Shown here: one piece after another, positions 27,508-36,554 of the stretch
Position numbering within the stretch: position 1 is the first letter of the stretch
Layout of the letters: the number at the start of each line of letters is the position of its first letter
Source of the DNA: Methylocystis sp. B8
GTDB taxonomy: Bacteria > Pseudomonadota > Alphaproteobacteria > Rhizobiales > Beijerinckiaceae
Direction of reading: 5' to 3'
Assembly: GCF_005771425.1 (NCBI RefSeq)
Contig: NZ_VBTZ01000001.1
Span: 558,001-622,000 of the forward strand
Length of the DNA: 64,000 bases
Position numbers and translations under genes: made by a program
The notes under the pieces: generated by a model
What the model saw: the letters and a program-made list of their open reading frames with translations, nothing else
Databases searched by the model: none
Told to the model about the DNA's origin: nothing

Positions 27508-28845
27508 CTATATCCCGCTCGACTTCGACGAGAAGTTGAAGCCTTCGACGAGCATCGCCGGCGCCGCGGGCGCGCCGCCGCCATCCCCTGCCGCCCGCCA
27601 GGTGCGCCGCGTCGGACCGAGCGCCTTGATGTTGCTGAACAGATCGCCGAGCCGTTGATTGAAGCGCATGTTGCGCATCGGCGCGACGATGCGGCCGTTC
27701 TCAATGAGAAAATTACCGTCGCGCGTGAGGCCGGTGAGCAACAGGTTTTTCCGCTCCACGATATTGGTGTACCAGAATCTCGTCACCAGAACGCCGCGCC
27801 GCACCGAGCGGACCATGTCGTCAATCGAAGCGTCGCCGCCCGACATCACGAAATTGCGCGCAAAGGGAATTGGTTCGGACCCGGTCTTTTGCGCCCAGGC
27901 GCGCGAGCGGTAGAGCGTCGTTAGGACGCCATTCTCGACGAAGGCGCGGGCGCGATGCGGGAGACCCTCGAAGCCGACGGCGGCTTCGGGCGCCAGCGGA
28001 TCGGCGGGATCGACGCGGATGGTTAGCTTCTCGTCGAAGAGCTTTTCGCCGATTAGCGCTCCGCCGCCGGGACGCGCGAAGGAGCTTCTGCCCTCGTCGG
28101 CCGCGCGCGCCTCCATCGTTCTCATAAGCCAAAAAGCGAGCTCGGTTGTGGCGTCGGGCTCGAGAATGACCGTGTAGGCGCCGGGCTCGAGATCGACTGG
28201 CGTCGCGTCATGCGCGCCCTTAAAGCAAGCGACACGCGCGATTTGCTCGGCGTCGAGACGATCCGCGGAGAATTGATGCGCGCCGGCCCAGCCCGACCAG
28301 GCGTCGGCGCGATTGCGCGCCGTGGCGGAAAGATCGATTTCGCTGCGCCGCTCATAGGCGAAAAGGCTGGCGCTGGTCGCGAACGCCTCGAACCGCCTTG
28401 CTGTTGTCGCGCAGCCGAAGGTGTCGACGCCAATTCGTGCGCCTTCCTTGATGACGCGCGCCGCCGCGTCAGCAAGCGCGTCGAGATGCAAATTCGCCGT
28501 CGCCTCGTCATAGCGGTTGGAGAAGCCGTAGTTCTGCGGACCGAGCGGCGCGACATAGTCCGGATCGACGGGCAACATGCGCGCGATCTCTTCCGAACGC
28601 GCAACGGCGGCAGCCAAAGCCTCGTCGTCGAAATGCGAGATGCTGCAGGAGCCGATGCGCCTGCCGATATGCGACGAGACGCGCAGACTGGCTTCTGCGC
28701 TCGCGAGATTGGTCGTCGCGCCGCCACGCGCGAAGCGCAGACTCTGGTCCAAACCGCCCTCGATCTGCACAGTGCAAGCGTCGGCCTTGGAATATGCGAG
28801 AACCTTATCGGCGATCGCCTTTGCGTCGTCTGAAGAAAGAAACAT
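27508..28845 (-). CDS. TldD/PmbA family protein (TldE-like, no metal motif)
   Basis: A 445-residue member of the TldD/PmbA metalloprotease family. It has the beta-rich N-terminal domain and the C-terminal region ending with RGVLVTRFWYTNIVERKNLL and LTRDGNFLIENGRIVAP, but I see no HExxxH motif in it, which is the usual state of the TldE (PmbA) subunit. It follows the HETVGH-bearing paralogue by three bases, so the two probably form a TldD-TldE heterodimer that threads unfolded peptides. The symbol is withheld since the local pair may not be the ancestral tldD/pmbA. Confidence 0.83.
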   Translation of the reverse strand: MFLSSDDAKAIADKVLAYSKADACTVQIEGGLDQSLRFARGGATTNLASAEASLRVSSHIGRRIGSCSISHFDDEALAAAVARSEEIARMLPVDPDYVAPLGPQNYGFSNRYDEATANLHLDALADAAARVIKEGARIGVDTFGCATTARRFEAFATSASLFAYERRSEIDLSATARNRADAWSGWAGAHQFSADRLDAEQIARVACFKGAHDATPVDLEPGAYTVILEPDATTELAFWLMRTMEARAADEGRSSFARPGGGALIGEKLFDEKLTIRVDPADPLAPEAAVGFEGLPHRARAFVENGVLTTLYRSRAWAQKTGSEPIPFARNFVMSGGDASIDDMVRSVRRGVLVTRFWYTNIVERKNLLLTGLTRDGNFLIENGRIVAPMRNMRFNQRLGDLFSNIKALGPTRRTWRAAGDGGGAPAAPAMLVEGFNFSSKSSGI

Positions 28846-28848
28846 GCG

Positions 28849-30384
28849 CTATGCGTCGTCGCTCGTGTTCAGCACGCGCACATTACGAAAGAGCGCTGGC
28901 GGACTGCCGTGCGAGACAGGCGCCACCTGCATCGGCTCGGCCTTGCCGCAGGTGAAGGTGCCATCGAGATGATAGGCGCTCGCATCGCCTAGCCCTGCGA
29001 GAGAATTCCAAAACTGCGTCGTGCGGCCCTGATAGGCGCCGTCGCGCAGTAGATCGCCGAGCTTGCCATTCTTGATCTCATAGAAGAGCTGTCCGCCGAA
29101 CTGGAAATTGTCACGCTGCTGGTCGATGCTCCAGCTGCCGGCGCCGACGACGTAGATTCCATTCTCGACGTCGCTGACGAGATCGTCGAACGAGCATTTC
29201 TGAGGATTGGGCATGAGTGAAATATTTGGCATGCGCTGAATGGGGAAAGTCGTCGGACTGTCCGCATAGGCGCAGCCGTTCGAATGCGACAGTCCGATGA
29301 GATGCGCCTGTCCCAGCGCCATCTGGAAATTCTTGAACACGCCTTTTTCGACGATGGCGAATTCCGCCGCCTCCGCCGGCGCGCCGTCGTCGTCATAACC
29401 GATCGTCGCGAGCGCGCCGGGCTGCGCGCGATCCGCGACGATCGTCATCAGCTCTGAGCCGAACCGCAGCTCGTCGAGCATGGAGGGTTTAACGAAGCTC
29501 GTTCCGGCGAAATTCGCCTCCCACCCGAGCACGCGATCGAGTTCGGTCGAATGGCCGACCGTCTCGTGAATTGTGAGCCAAAGATTCGTCGGGTCGATCA
29601 CGACGTCGTAATCGCCCGGCGCCACTGGCTTGGCGTCGAGTTTCGCGCGCGCCTCTTCGCCGGCGCGCGCGGCTTCTTCGATGAGGCCGGCGCCGACAAC
29701 GTAATCCCAACCAGCGCCGCGCGCCGGCGTCAGGCAGTCGCGCGTGGCGAAACGGCCGCTTGCGCGATCGATGGCGGTTGCCTGAAAGCTCGGGGCAACG
29801 CGCGTGCGCGTCTGATGAATGCGGCTGCCGAGACTGTTGGCGAAGAATCGTTCTTCGCAGGCCGCCGAAATCGACGCCGAGCAAAAATCAGCGCCATGAT
29901 CGCGCGCGCTGGCGATGATCGAAAGCAGCAGGTCCGCTTTCTCGCTGGCCTGCGCTTCGAATGGGTCGACGCCCATGGGCATGATCCATTCGGCTTCGTG
30001 GACGGGCAGACGCTCAAGCTCGATCGGCTGGAATTGTATGGGCTTCACCGCGCGGGCGTTCTCCAATGCGCGCTCGACGCCGTCGCGCAGACTTTGCGGA
30101 TCTAGCCTGCGCGCGCCGTAAAATCCCCAGCAGCCGTCGAGCAGCACGCGAACGCCGAACCCTTGCGATTCGCGCTCGTCGAAATTTTCCAGTCGGCCGT
30201 CCTTGGCCAACGCGTATTCGCGGCGTGTTTCACCGATCCGAAGATCGGCATAGCTCGCCCCGCTTTGCCGCGCGGCCGTGAGCGCTATATCGGCAAGATC
30301 GTAGAGGAGCACATGGTTCAGGCCGAAGGCGCTACGGCTCCGGCATGAGGCTTCGATAGGCGAAGGCGCGGCGACGGCCGCCAT
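28849..30384 (-). CDS. TldD-like zinc metalloprotease
   Basis: A 511-residue protein of the TldD/PmbA family. The zinc motif is HETVGHSTELD (HExxxH) in WLTIHETVGHSTELDRVLGW, followed by the conserved tail of the catalytic domain (NISLMPNPQKCSFDDL, IYVVGAGSWSIDQQRDNFQF). GGAG stands seven bases before the ATG at 30384. It leads the pair with the motif-less paralogue, and this linkage differs from E. coli, where tldD and pmbA are apart. The partner is required for activity in known systems. Confidence 0.87.
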   Translation of the reverse strand: MAAVAAPSPIEASCRSRSAFGLNHVLLYDLADIALTAARQSGASYADLRIGETRREYALAKDGRLENFDERESQGFGVRVLLDGCWGFYGARRLDPQSLRDGVERALENARAVKPIQFQPIELERLPVHEAEWIMPMGVDPFEAQASEKADLLLSIIASARDHGADFCSASISAACEERFFANSLGSRIHQTRTRVAPSFQATAIDRASGRFATRDCLTPARGAGWDYVVGAGLIEEAARAGEEARAKLDAKPVAPGDYDVVIDPTNLWLTIHETVGHSTELDRVLGWEANFAGTSFVKPSMLDELRFGSELMTIVADRAQPGALATIGYDDDGAPAEAAEFAIVEKGVFKNFQMALGQAHLIGLSHSNGCAYADSPTTFPIQRMPNISLMPNPQKCSFDDLVSDVENGIYVVGAGSWSIDQQRDNFQFGGQLFYEIKNGKLGDLLRDGAYQGRTTQFWNSLAGLGDASAYHLDGTFTCGKAEPMQVAPVSHGSPPALFRNVRVLNTSDDA

Positions 30385-30457
30385 AACTCGCTCCAGAGTA
30401 TCGCTCCAAACTGCGCCATTATGTTGGGCGTTTCGGCGGCGATTTGCAATCGCTGCG

Positions 30458-31147
30458 TCACGGTTGCGTCGCTCCGCGCCACCCGCAGGCGGCGAGCGCC
30501 TCGGTCATATGCGCAGGCGGCGCGGCGACAGCTTCAACCGGCGGCTTGCCATCCTGCATCGGCACGCGCACCGCGCGCGCATGAAGATGTAGGGGAGCTG
30601 AGCCCTCGCGGCGACCTGAGCCGTAGATTGGATCGCCGAGAATTGGCCAGCCCATCGCCTGCGCATGCACCCGGATCTGATGCGTGCGGCCCGTGTGCGG
30701 CGTGAATTCGATGAAAGACAGCGCGCTATCGGGGCTTCTGCCAAGCACGCGCCACGAGGTGCGCGACGGCAGGCCAAGCGGGTCGGGCCGCATCCACCAG
30801 CCGCGCGCCGCGTCGAGCCGCCCGAGCGGCAAGTCGATCTCGCCTTCCTCATCCGCCGGCGCGCCTTCGACGACCGCCCAATAGGTCTTGTCCACTCGGC
30901 CTGATTTGAAGAGCTTGCCGAGCCGGTCGAGCGCCTTACGGTGGCGCCCGAGCACGAGACAGCCGGACGTGTCCTTGTCCAGACGATGCGCCAGCGCTGG
31001 CGCGCGCGGCAGGCCGAAGCGGAGCTGATCGAAGGCGTCTTCAAGGCTCGGACCGCCCTTCGGGCCGCGATGTACGGCGACGCCCGCCGGCTTGTCGATA
31101 ATCAGCATCAGCCCGTCACGGTGCAGCAGGCGAGAAAGCAGGTCCAT
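30458..31147 (-). CDS. RluA-family pseudouridine synthase
   Basis: A 229-residue single-domain pseudouridine synthase. The catalytic motif AHRLDKDTSGCLVLGR holds the invariant Asp in HRLDxxTSG; upstream IIDKPAGVAVHRGP and downstream FTPHTGRTHQIRVHAQAMG are standard. The ATG at 31147 is chosen because the protein normally starts with LLHRDGLMLIIDKP; the longer ORF runs back into the SGNH gene. There is no S4 domain, so it is closer to RluA/TruC-type enzymes than RluC/D. The RNA target cannot be assigned. Confidence 0.88.
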   Translation of the reverse strand: MDLLSRLLHRDGLMLIIDKPAGVAVHRGPKGGPSLEDAFDQLRFGLPRAPALAHRLDKDTSGCLVLGRHRKALDRLGKLFKSGRVDKTYWAVVEGAPADEEGEIDLPLGRLDAARGWWMRPDPLGLPSRTSWRVLGRSPDSALSFIEFTPHTGRTHQIRVHAQAMGWPILGDPIYGSGRREGSAPLHLHARAVRVPMQDGKPPVEAVAAPPAHMTEALAACGWRGATQP

Positions 31148-31182
31148 GGCGGGCTTATAGCAGGGCGCTGCGCTAAGAAGCG

Positions 31183-31950
31183 TTATTTCTCGGCCCGCTT
31201 TTCCTTTCCGAGCGTGAGCGCGCCGCCGATAAACTTTCCATATTTGTGGAAACATTCGTCCGTCAGATGCACGCCGTCGGCGGTGTAACAGCGCTCATTT
31301 CCCTCGTATTTGTCGATGAAATCGTCGAATTCAACAACATTGAGTTCGGGGTGGTCGCGCCAAAGCGCAACCCGATAAAGGTCGTTCACTTGCCGTTGGC
31401 AGTGATCGTAGAAGCAACTCAATATGGACCGCTTGACGGCGCTGTAGAGATTCGGCGGTTTGAACCGGCGTTCGTTGACCCGGGGGATCGCGATGATCTC
31501 AACGTCATCAACGTCGGAAAAATACTCGACGAGCTTTTTCGTGTATTCGACATAGGCCGATTGGCCGACGTGCTGGATTTCATCGTTGACGCCGTTCATG
31601 ATGACGACGGTGTCCGGCTTGTTGTCGTCGAAAGCGCGATAGAGTTTTTCCTTCGGAAATTTCTCGCGCAGTTCGGTGAAGAGCAGCCGCGAGTTGCGGC
31701 CCGCAAAACCGAGGCTGCAGGCCGTAACGCCTCGGCCCTTTAGCCTTTCGGAGACGGCGCGCGGCAGTTCGGGTAGAATTTTGCCGTCCGAGGCCCAGGA
31801 CTCGCCGACGACAAGGATCCGGTAGTCGCCGCCGCCGCCGTTGACCGTGGCGCAGTCGAGCGTCGGTTCATCCGACCGCTTTAGGCTGAGAAGCGTCAGC
31901 CCGCCCGTGACGGCAAGAATAAACGCCAATCTTTGCGCGCCAGGGAACAT
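31183..31950 (-). CDS. SGNH/GDSL-type hydrolase, membrane-anchored
   Basis: A 255-residue protein with one N-terminal membrane helix, then a periplasmic SGNH fold. Block I is VVGESWASDG (GDS written as GES), block II the Gly in GFAGRNS, block III MNGVNDE, and block V TADGVHLTDECF carrying the catalytic Asp and His. Directly downstream (87 bases) of an acyltransferase-3 gene on the same strand. SGNH domains are partners or fusions of acyltransferase-3 in O-acetylation of polysaccharides, so the two likely act together on an envelope glycan. Confidence 0.8.
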   Translation of the reverse strand: MFPGAQRLAFILAVTGGLTLLSLKRSDEPTLDCATVNGGGGDYRILVVGESWASDGKILPELPRAVSERLKGRGVTACSLGFAGRNSRLLFTELREKFPKEKLYRAFDDNKPDTVVIMNGVNDEIQHVGQSAYVEYTKKLVEYFSDVDDVEIIAIPRVNERRFKPPNLYSAVKRSILSCFYDHCQRQVNDLYRVALWRDHPELNVVEFDDFIDKYEGNERCYTADGVHLTDECFHKYGKFIGGALTLGKEKRAEK

Positions 31951-32037
31951 GGCGCACCCATAGCCGGCAGACTGGACTCAGGCAAATTTCTGGATGTGGC
32001 CGCCGCGCTGTCGGTCTGAAGTGGCCGCGGCGCGCGG

Positions 32038-33069
32038 TTAGGCGAGCGCCGGCGCGGCCGCGGGCAGCGCTACGGGCGCGGCCAAGAGTCGATTGGATAC
32101 CCAAGAGGCGCGCAGCTTGTTGATCGGCCGATCGAAGAGACGCCAGATCAGATAGGAGGCGACGAAGATGATCACGAGCGCCTCGGAGCAGAGCAGCATT
32201 CGTTCGGCGTAAGACCCTTCGCCGGTCTTCAGAGCGCCGAGCACCGACCAGTGCAGCAGATAGAAAATATAAGAGAGCTCGCCGAACATTCTGTCGGTCG
32301 AAGCGCTCGCCTGCCGCGTCGTATAGAGCGCCCAGGGCGTCATCATCACCGCGATCAAGAGATTCGTCTTGTCGCTGAAGGCGAGCAGTTGGCCCGGCGA
32401 TTCGCCGAGCATGAAGTCCTTGGCGAAGATCAGCGCACACAGGAATAGCGTCGCAAGCGTCGCGTATAGCGAGCGATAGGCGAAGGCGCGGCTCGGCTTC
32501 AACTCATGGCTCGCCGCCGTGACGCCGATTCCAAAAAACAGCAGAAAGGGCGCGACCGTGGCTGAGCCGCCGAACCACGGCGCGAAAGCCGAGATCAAAA
32601 GGCAGATCACCAGCAGGTGGATGTTCCTGGAGATGAGGAAGATGATCGCCGGCGCGATCAGATAGAATTGTAACTCCATGTCCAGCGACCAGCCGGGAAT
32701 ATTGGCTTGGAAGGGCAGCGAGTTGTAGCCGAGGATCATGATATTGGAGAAGAGCTGGTGCATCAGCCCGCCAAACGCCGCCGGCGCGTCGCCGCGCCAG
32801 AACAGAAGCGCCCAGGCGATCGCCGAGCACAAAGCGAAAACCGGCGCGATGCGCCAGATGCGTGAAACGAGATAGGTGAAATAGGCGGATGTGGTCTTGG
32901 AATAGGTCTTCCGCCACATAGCGGCGACCCAATAGCCGCTCAGTACGAAAAAGATCAGCACGGCCGACATGCCGAGGTTGAAATTGGTCGTGTGGTGGAG
33001 AAAAACCGCGAAAGCCAAAGTCATCCGCAGGGCGCCTGGCGACGCGACTTTATCCGTTCCCATCGCCAT
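32038..33069 (-). CDS. acyltransferase-3 family membrane O-acyltransferase
   Basis: A 343-residue polytopic membrane protein of acyltransferase family 3. The active-site pair R15-x10-H26 (ALRMTLAFAVFLHH) is present, as is SGYWVAAMWRKTY, although the usual LDxLRG opening is reduced to GALRM. About ten membrane helices follow. GGAG precedes the ATG by five bases. Transfers acetyl or other acyl groups across the inner membrane to a surface glycan; together with the SGNH gene downstream it forms a small acylation module. The C-terminus is Ala/Pro-rich. Confidence 0.85.
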   Translation of the reverse strand: MAMGTDKVASPGALRMTLAFAVFLHHTTNFNLGMSAVLIFFVLSGYWVAAMWRKTYSKTTSAYFTYLVSRIWRIAPVFALCSAIAWALLFWRGDAPAAFGGLMHQLFSNIMILGYNSLPFQANIPGWSLDMELQFYLIAPAIIFLISRNIHLLVICLLISAFAPWFGGSATVAPFLLFFGIGVTAASHELKPSRAFAYRSLYATLATLFLCALIFAKDFMLGESPGQLLAFSDKTNLLIAVMMTPWALYTTRQASASTDRMFGELSYIFYLLHWSVLGALKTGEGSYAERMLLCSEALVIIFVASYLIWRLFDRPINKLRASWVSNRLLAAPVALPAAAPALA

Positions 33070-33105
33070 TGCTGCTCCGCGGTTTGGCAGGAGGTTTTCT
33101 TAAAA

Positions 33106-33318
33106 ATGAGCGACGTCGAGCTTAACTTGATCGGACTGCGAAATGCTGTGGCAAGAGGTCGCAAAAGCTGCGGCGCGCCGCGGCATTCGGTCGCGCTTTG
33201 CAGCTCTGCAGCATGCATTCGCATGTGGTTCGGCGCTTTCCCTTCATGTGGCCTCAGAGTGGCCGGCCTATGTGGTCCAAACACGTGTCGGTGTGCGCTC
33301 CTAGCGCCTGCTGATTAG
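33106..33318 (+). CDS. possible small cysteine-rich ORF with strong ribosome site
   Basis: An ATG at 33106 follows a perfect AGGAGG (33089-33094) by 11 bases, the best Shine-Dalgarno in this stretch. It opens a 70-codon frame (MSDVELNLIGLRNAVARG), with seven cysteines in the rest. It ends 37 bases before the crotonase start and could be a leader gene. The composition after residue 20 looks random, so it may also be a remnant or a chance start. The rest of this 286-base divergent gap shows nothing else. Confidence 0.25.
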   Translation: MSDVELNLIGLRNAVARGRKSCGAPRHSVALCSSAACIRMWFGAFPSCGLRVAGLCGPNTCRCALLAPAD

Positions 33319-33355
33319 CGATCTCACGACGTCGAAATTTTGTCTCCGAGGAACA

Positions 33356-34156
33356 ATGGCGATCCTTTCTCCGACACCCAAGCTGCGCGTCGCGGTCAAT
33401 TTCGGCGTCGCGCGGCTCTACATCGAAAATCCGGCAAAGCGTAACGCCTTCGACTTTGAGATGTGGCGGGCGTTGCCGTCGCTGATGCGCGCTGTGGATG
33501 CGGCTGAGGAAGCGCGCTGCCTCGTCATCAGCGGCGCGCCGGGTCTCTCGTTTTGCGCCGGCGCGGACATCAGTGAATTCTCCACCCTGCGCGCGACCAG
33601 CGAAGGCGGGCGCGCTTATGAAGACGCCAATGTCGAGGCGTTCGATTCAATTTCGAATCTCTCTAAACCGACGATCGCAGCCGTTTCGGGCTTCTGCATG
33701 GGCGGCGGATTTGGGCTAGCCGCGGCCTGCGATCTGCGCGTCGCCGATACGGAGGCGGTTTTTGGAATTCCGGCTGCGAAACTCGGGGTCGGCTATCCGC
33801 CGGCGGCAATGTCTTACATTGTCGCCGCGGTCGGCGCGCAACTCGCGTTCGATCTCTTTTATACGGCGCGCCGCCTCACCGCGAACGAAGCCAAGGAGCG
33901 CGGTTTCGTCAGCCGCCTCTTCACGACTGAGAGTTTCGAAGGCGCGGTGCATGCGCTCGCCGAAACGATCGCAACAGGCGCGCCGCTGACATTGCGCGCC
34001 GCCAAAGCGGCGATCCGCGCCGCCGCCGGCTTGCCCGGCGCGTCGTCCAACGAACAGTGCGAAGCTCTTGCGACCGCCTGTTTCGACAGCGCGGATTACA
34101 TGGAAGGGCGCGCCGCCTTTCTCGAGAAACGCGAGCCGCGTTTTTCGGGCCGGTGA
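33356..34156 (+). CDS. crotonase-family protein (enoyl-CoA hydratase-like), active site altered
   Basis: A 266-residue crotonase-fold protein. The CoA oxyanion-hole segments SFCAGADISEF and SGFCMGGGFGLAAACDLRVAD are clear. The two glutamates of true hydratases are absent: GGGCEL is GGGFGL (Gly at 120), and QPE is IPA (Ala at 140 in VFGIPAAKLG). It therefore probably catalyses another crotonase reaction or is non-catalytic. The start has GAGGAAC upstream. Ends 12 bases from the convergent exported-protein gene. Confidence 0.85.
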   Translation: MAILSPTPKLRVAVNFGVARLYIENPAKRNAFDFEMWRALPSLMRAVDAAEEARCLVISGAPGLSFCAGADISEFSTLRATSEGGRAYEDANVEAFDSISNLSKPTIAAVSGFCMGGGFGLAAACDLRVADTEAVFGIPAAKLGVGYPPAAMSYIVAAVGAQLAFDLFYTARRLTANEAKERGFVSRLFTTESFEGAVHALAETIATGAPLTLRAAKAAIRAAAGLPGASSNEQCEALATACFDSADYMEGRAAFLEKREPRFSGR

Positions 34157-34168
34157 CGCGCTGTCTCA

Positions 34169-35875
34169 TCATTTGTTTGCGCTTGCCTCCACTTCGAGGC
34201 TTTCCAAAATTTCGCTGGGCTTGCGGGTCAGCGCATCAAGCGCGCTGACGCCTTTTGGCGCGATAAAACGCAAATGGAGGCGCCTCGGCTTCTCGATATA
34301 GGCCGAAACGGCGTCGGCCACTCGCTTGGCGTTGGCGCCATTGCCGCCGAGCGTCGTGATCGCCGTTCCGGCCGCCTTCGCGTAATCCGCGCGCGCCTTT
34401 TCGACGGACGTCTTCTGCTCTTTGGCTTCCAAAGCGAGCACGCGGTCGACGAGACCATTTCCTTCAAGCGTCAGGTCGACCGACTTGACGGATGTTGTAA
34501 GCGTCGCTGCGCGCGAGATTGCAGGCGAGGATGAGAAGGCCGCGCTCGATACATTGCCAAAGAGCGCCGACAGATGCGCAGCGCCCATGTTCTTGGCGTC
34601 GATCGCGACCGGCTCCAACGCAGCTTCAGACATTTTCTCGCGCCATTCTCCGGCTGCGACGCCGGAAAGCGCGAGTTCGCGATAGCCGAGCGCCAAGAAA
34701 TGCGCCGTCGTCTGCGTTTCGCCGCGCGCCGCGAGGTCGACGATGAAGTTGTCGACGCGGCCCGAAAATTTCGTGGGAGTCGTTTTGAGAAAATTGCCGA
34801 AGCTCGCGCTTGCGTTCTCCATGCTGAATTTTATCCGCGACCTCTCGCTGGTCTTTGGATCAGGCAAATCGGCCAGGACGCCGTTTATGTCGACGCGGGC
34901 GAGCTTGGGATAGGCGCCGTCTTGCAAGACAGGAGAAAGCTGCAATTCATTCAGCGCAAATCGCTTCACCGACAGATTGCCGCCGTCGGACGCTGCGAGC
35001 GAAAAATCGTCGAAAAACATTTCCCCGGCGCCGGCGCCCGCGACTTTGCGCATGCCGAAGCGCGCGATCTTCGACGTGAACGGCTTTCCTGCGGGTTCGC
35101 CTTTGCCGGTCCCGACGACGTCGTCAACGTCGATCGAGGCGGCTTCGAAAGATTGAAGCGCAGCGAGAAGATCGCGCATCAATGCGGCGTTGTCCTCAGG
35201 TTTTGCTGGGTCGAGCTTCCCAAATCTTTCGATGAGCTTGCCGACCGGAGCTTGTAGCGCTCGCCCGCGCACGCCCTCGATCTTCAACCGGCCTGTCGTC
35301 ACGATGAAATTGGCGTTCGCATCTTCGAGTCGCGAAGATTGAATGACTTCCTCCTCGACCAATGGCCTCAAAGGCGCGTCCGCCGCGCCGGCGGTGGAGA
35401 GCGCGATGCGCGCAAGCTCAACAAGATCGACGCCTTTCGCCTCTGAGGCGCTCCAAGAAATCCGCTGAACGCCGCCTTTCGCGGATTCGATCGTTTCTTC
35501 GCCGCCGTCAGCGCGGACGGTCGCGGCGCGTCCGGAGATCACGTTCTCGAAGAGAAGCTTGCGATATTGGACGCGCACGACGCGTAATTCATCGCGACTT
35601 TCGCTCGACATCGCAGGCACGGCGATTCGCCGCGCCGAAATTCGCGCAAGGCGCGCTGCGACATTTGTATCGCCGCTCAATAACAGCGTGGCTAACTCCG
35701 CCCAAGGCAGATTTGCGCCTTCGATTTCGATGTGAGGAATGCGATAGGTCGTCCCGTCGAGCGAGAAGACGATATTGTCGAGCGCGAGCGGCTTTTCGCC
35801 GGCGCTTTGCGAAGGCGCCGAGAAACTCGCGATCGAAAGCGACGTCACGATGCCGGCGGCGAGAAATTTGCGCAT
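34169..35875 (-). CDS. large exported protein of unknown function
   Basis: A 568-residue protein with a signal peptide (MRKFLAAGIVTSLSIASFS, cleavage near QSA-GEK). The ATG at 35875 is chosen since the upstream part of the open frame reads as antisense of the SixA gene. The mature protein is rich in alternating beta-type strands with repeated phrases such as GVQRISWSASEAKGVDLVEL and LKIEGVRGRALQAPVG, suggesting a long beta-structured periplasmic or surface protein, loosely AsmA-like. The C-terminus is helical and charged. No family is recognised. Convergent with the crotonase gene. Confidence 0.65.
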   Translation of the reverse strand: MRKFLAAGIVTSLSIASFSAPSQSAGEKPLALDNIVFSLDGTTYRIPHIEIEGANLPWAELATLLLSGDTNVAARLARISARRIAVPAMSSESRDELRVVRVQYRKLLFENVISGRAATVRADGGEETIESAKGGVQRISWSASEAKGVDLVELARIALSTAGAADAPLRPLVEEEVIQSSRLEDANANFIVTTGRLKIEGVRGRALQAPVGKLIERFGKLDPAKPEDNAALMRDLLAALQSFEAASIDVDDVVGTGKGEPAGKPFTSKIARFGMRKVAGAGAGEMFFDDFSLAASDGGNLSVKRFALNELQLSPVLQDGAYPKLARVDINGVLADLPDPKTSERSRIKFSMENASASFGNFLKTTPTKFSGRVDNFIVDLAARGETQTTAHFLALGYRELALSGVAAGEWREKMSEAALEPVAIDAKNMGAAHLSALFGNVSSAAFSSSPAISRAATLTTSVKSVDLTLEGNGLVDRVLALEAKEQKTSVEKARADYAKAAGTAITTLGGNGANAKRVADAVSAYIEKPRRLHLRFIAPKGVSALDALTRKPSEILESLEVEASANK

Positions 35876-36017
35876 CCGAAAACCTTGGAAAGGGCCAACG
35901 GGGGAAGAGCCTGCACGGACTGTCTTTAAGGGTAAAGAGGCGCGTAGTTTCGTCGCAGCCGGTCTATCGCGCGCGGCGGCGAGTGGCGGCGCGACGGCGC
36001 CGTGATAGAGAGACGGT

Positions 36018-36554
36018 ATGCGTCGACTCCTGCTCCTGCGCCATGGCAAGGCTGACCGGCATTCAGCCGGCGGCGACCGCGAACGTCCGCTCACCCGTCG
36101 CGGCATGGAGGATTCGCGCCGCATGGGCGAGTATCTGCGCGACGCGCATGTTGCGCCGGATCTCGCTGTGGCGTCCAACGCCCGTCGGGCCAAGCAGACG
36201 CTCGACCAGGTGCTCGACGCCTTTCCGAACCACGTCACCCATCTGATTGAGAATACGATCTATCTTGCGACGGTCGACCATCTGGTCGAGGTTTTGCGGC
36301 AGACCCCCGACAAAGTCGGAACCCTGCTGGCCGTCGGTCATAACCCGGGCTTTGCGGAGCTTGCTTACTGGCTCGCCGGCTCGGGCGAGACGGATGAATT
36401 GGCGTTGATGCGCACTAAATTCCCAACAGCGGCGCTGGCGATGCTCGATTTTGAGATCGACCATTGGTCGGACGTCCGCAGGGGCGGGGCCCGCCTCGCG
36501 CGCTTTGTGACGCCAGGCATTTTGCGGGGCGAGGCGGCGGAAGACCCCGACTAG
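36018..36554 (+). CDS. SixA-like histidine phosphatase
   Basis: A 178-residue histidine phosphatase (phosphoglycerate-mutase superfamily). The catalytic motif is LLLRHGKADRH at the N-terminus, with RPLTRRGMEDSRRMG, SNARRAKQTLDQVL and LAVGHNPGFAELAYWL supplying the other phosphate-binding Arg and His residues. SixA dephosphorylates His-phosphotransfer domains in E. coli; here the partner is unknown. Its TAG stop is provided by the first bases of repeat copy B. Confidence 0.9.
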   Translation: MRRLLLLRHGKADRHSAGGDRERPLTRRGMEDSRRMGEYLRDAHVAPDLAVASNARRAKQTLDQVLDAFPNHVTHLIENTIYLATVDHLVEVLRQTPDKVGTLLAVGHNPGFAELAYWLAGSGETDELALMRTKFPTAALAMLDFEIDHWSDVRRGGARLARFVTPGILRGEAAEDPD

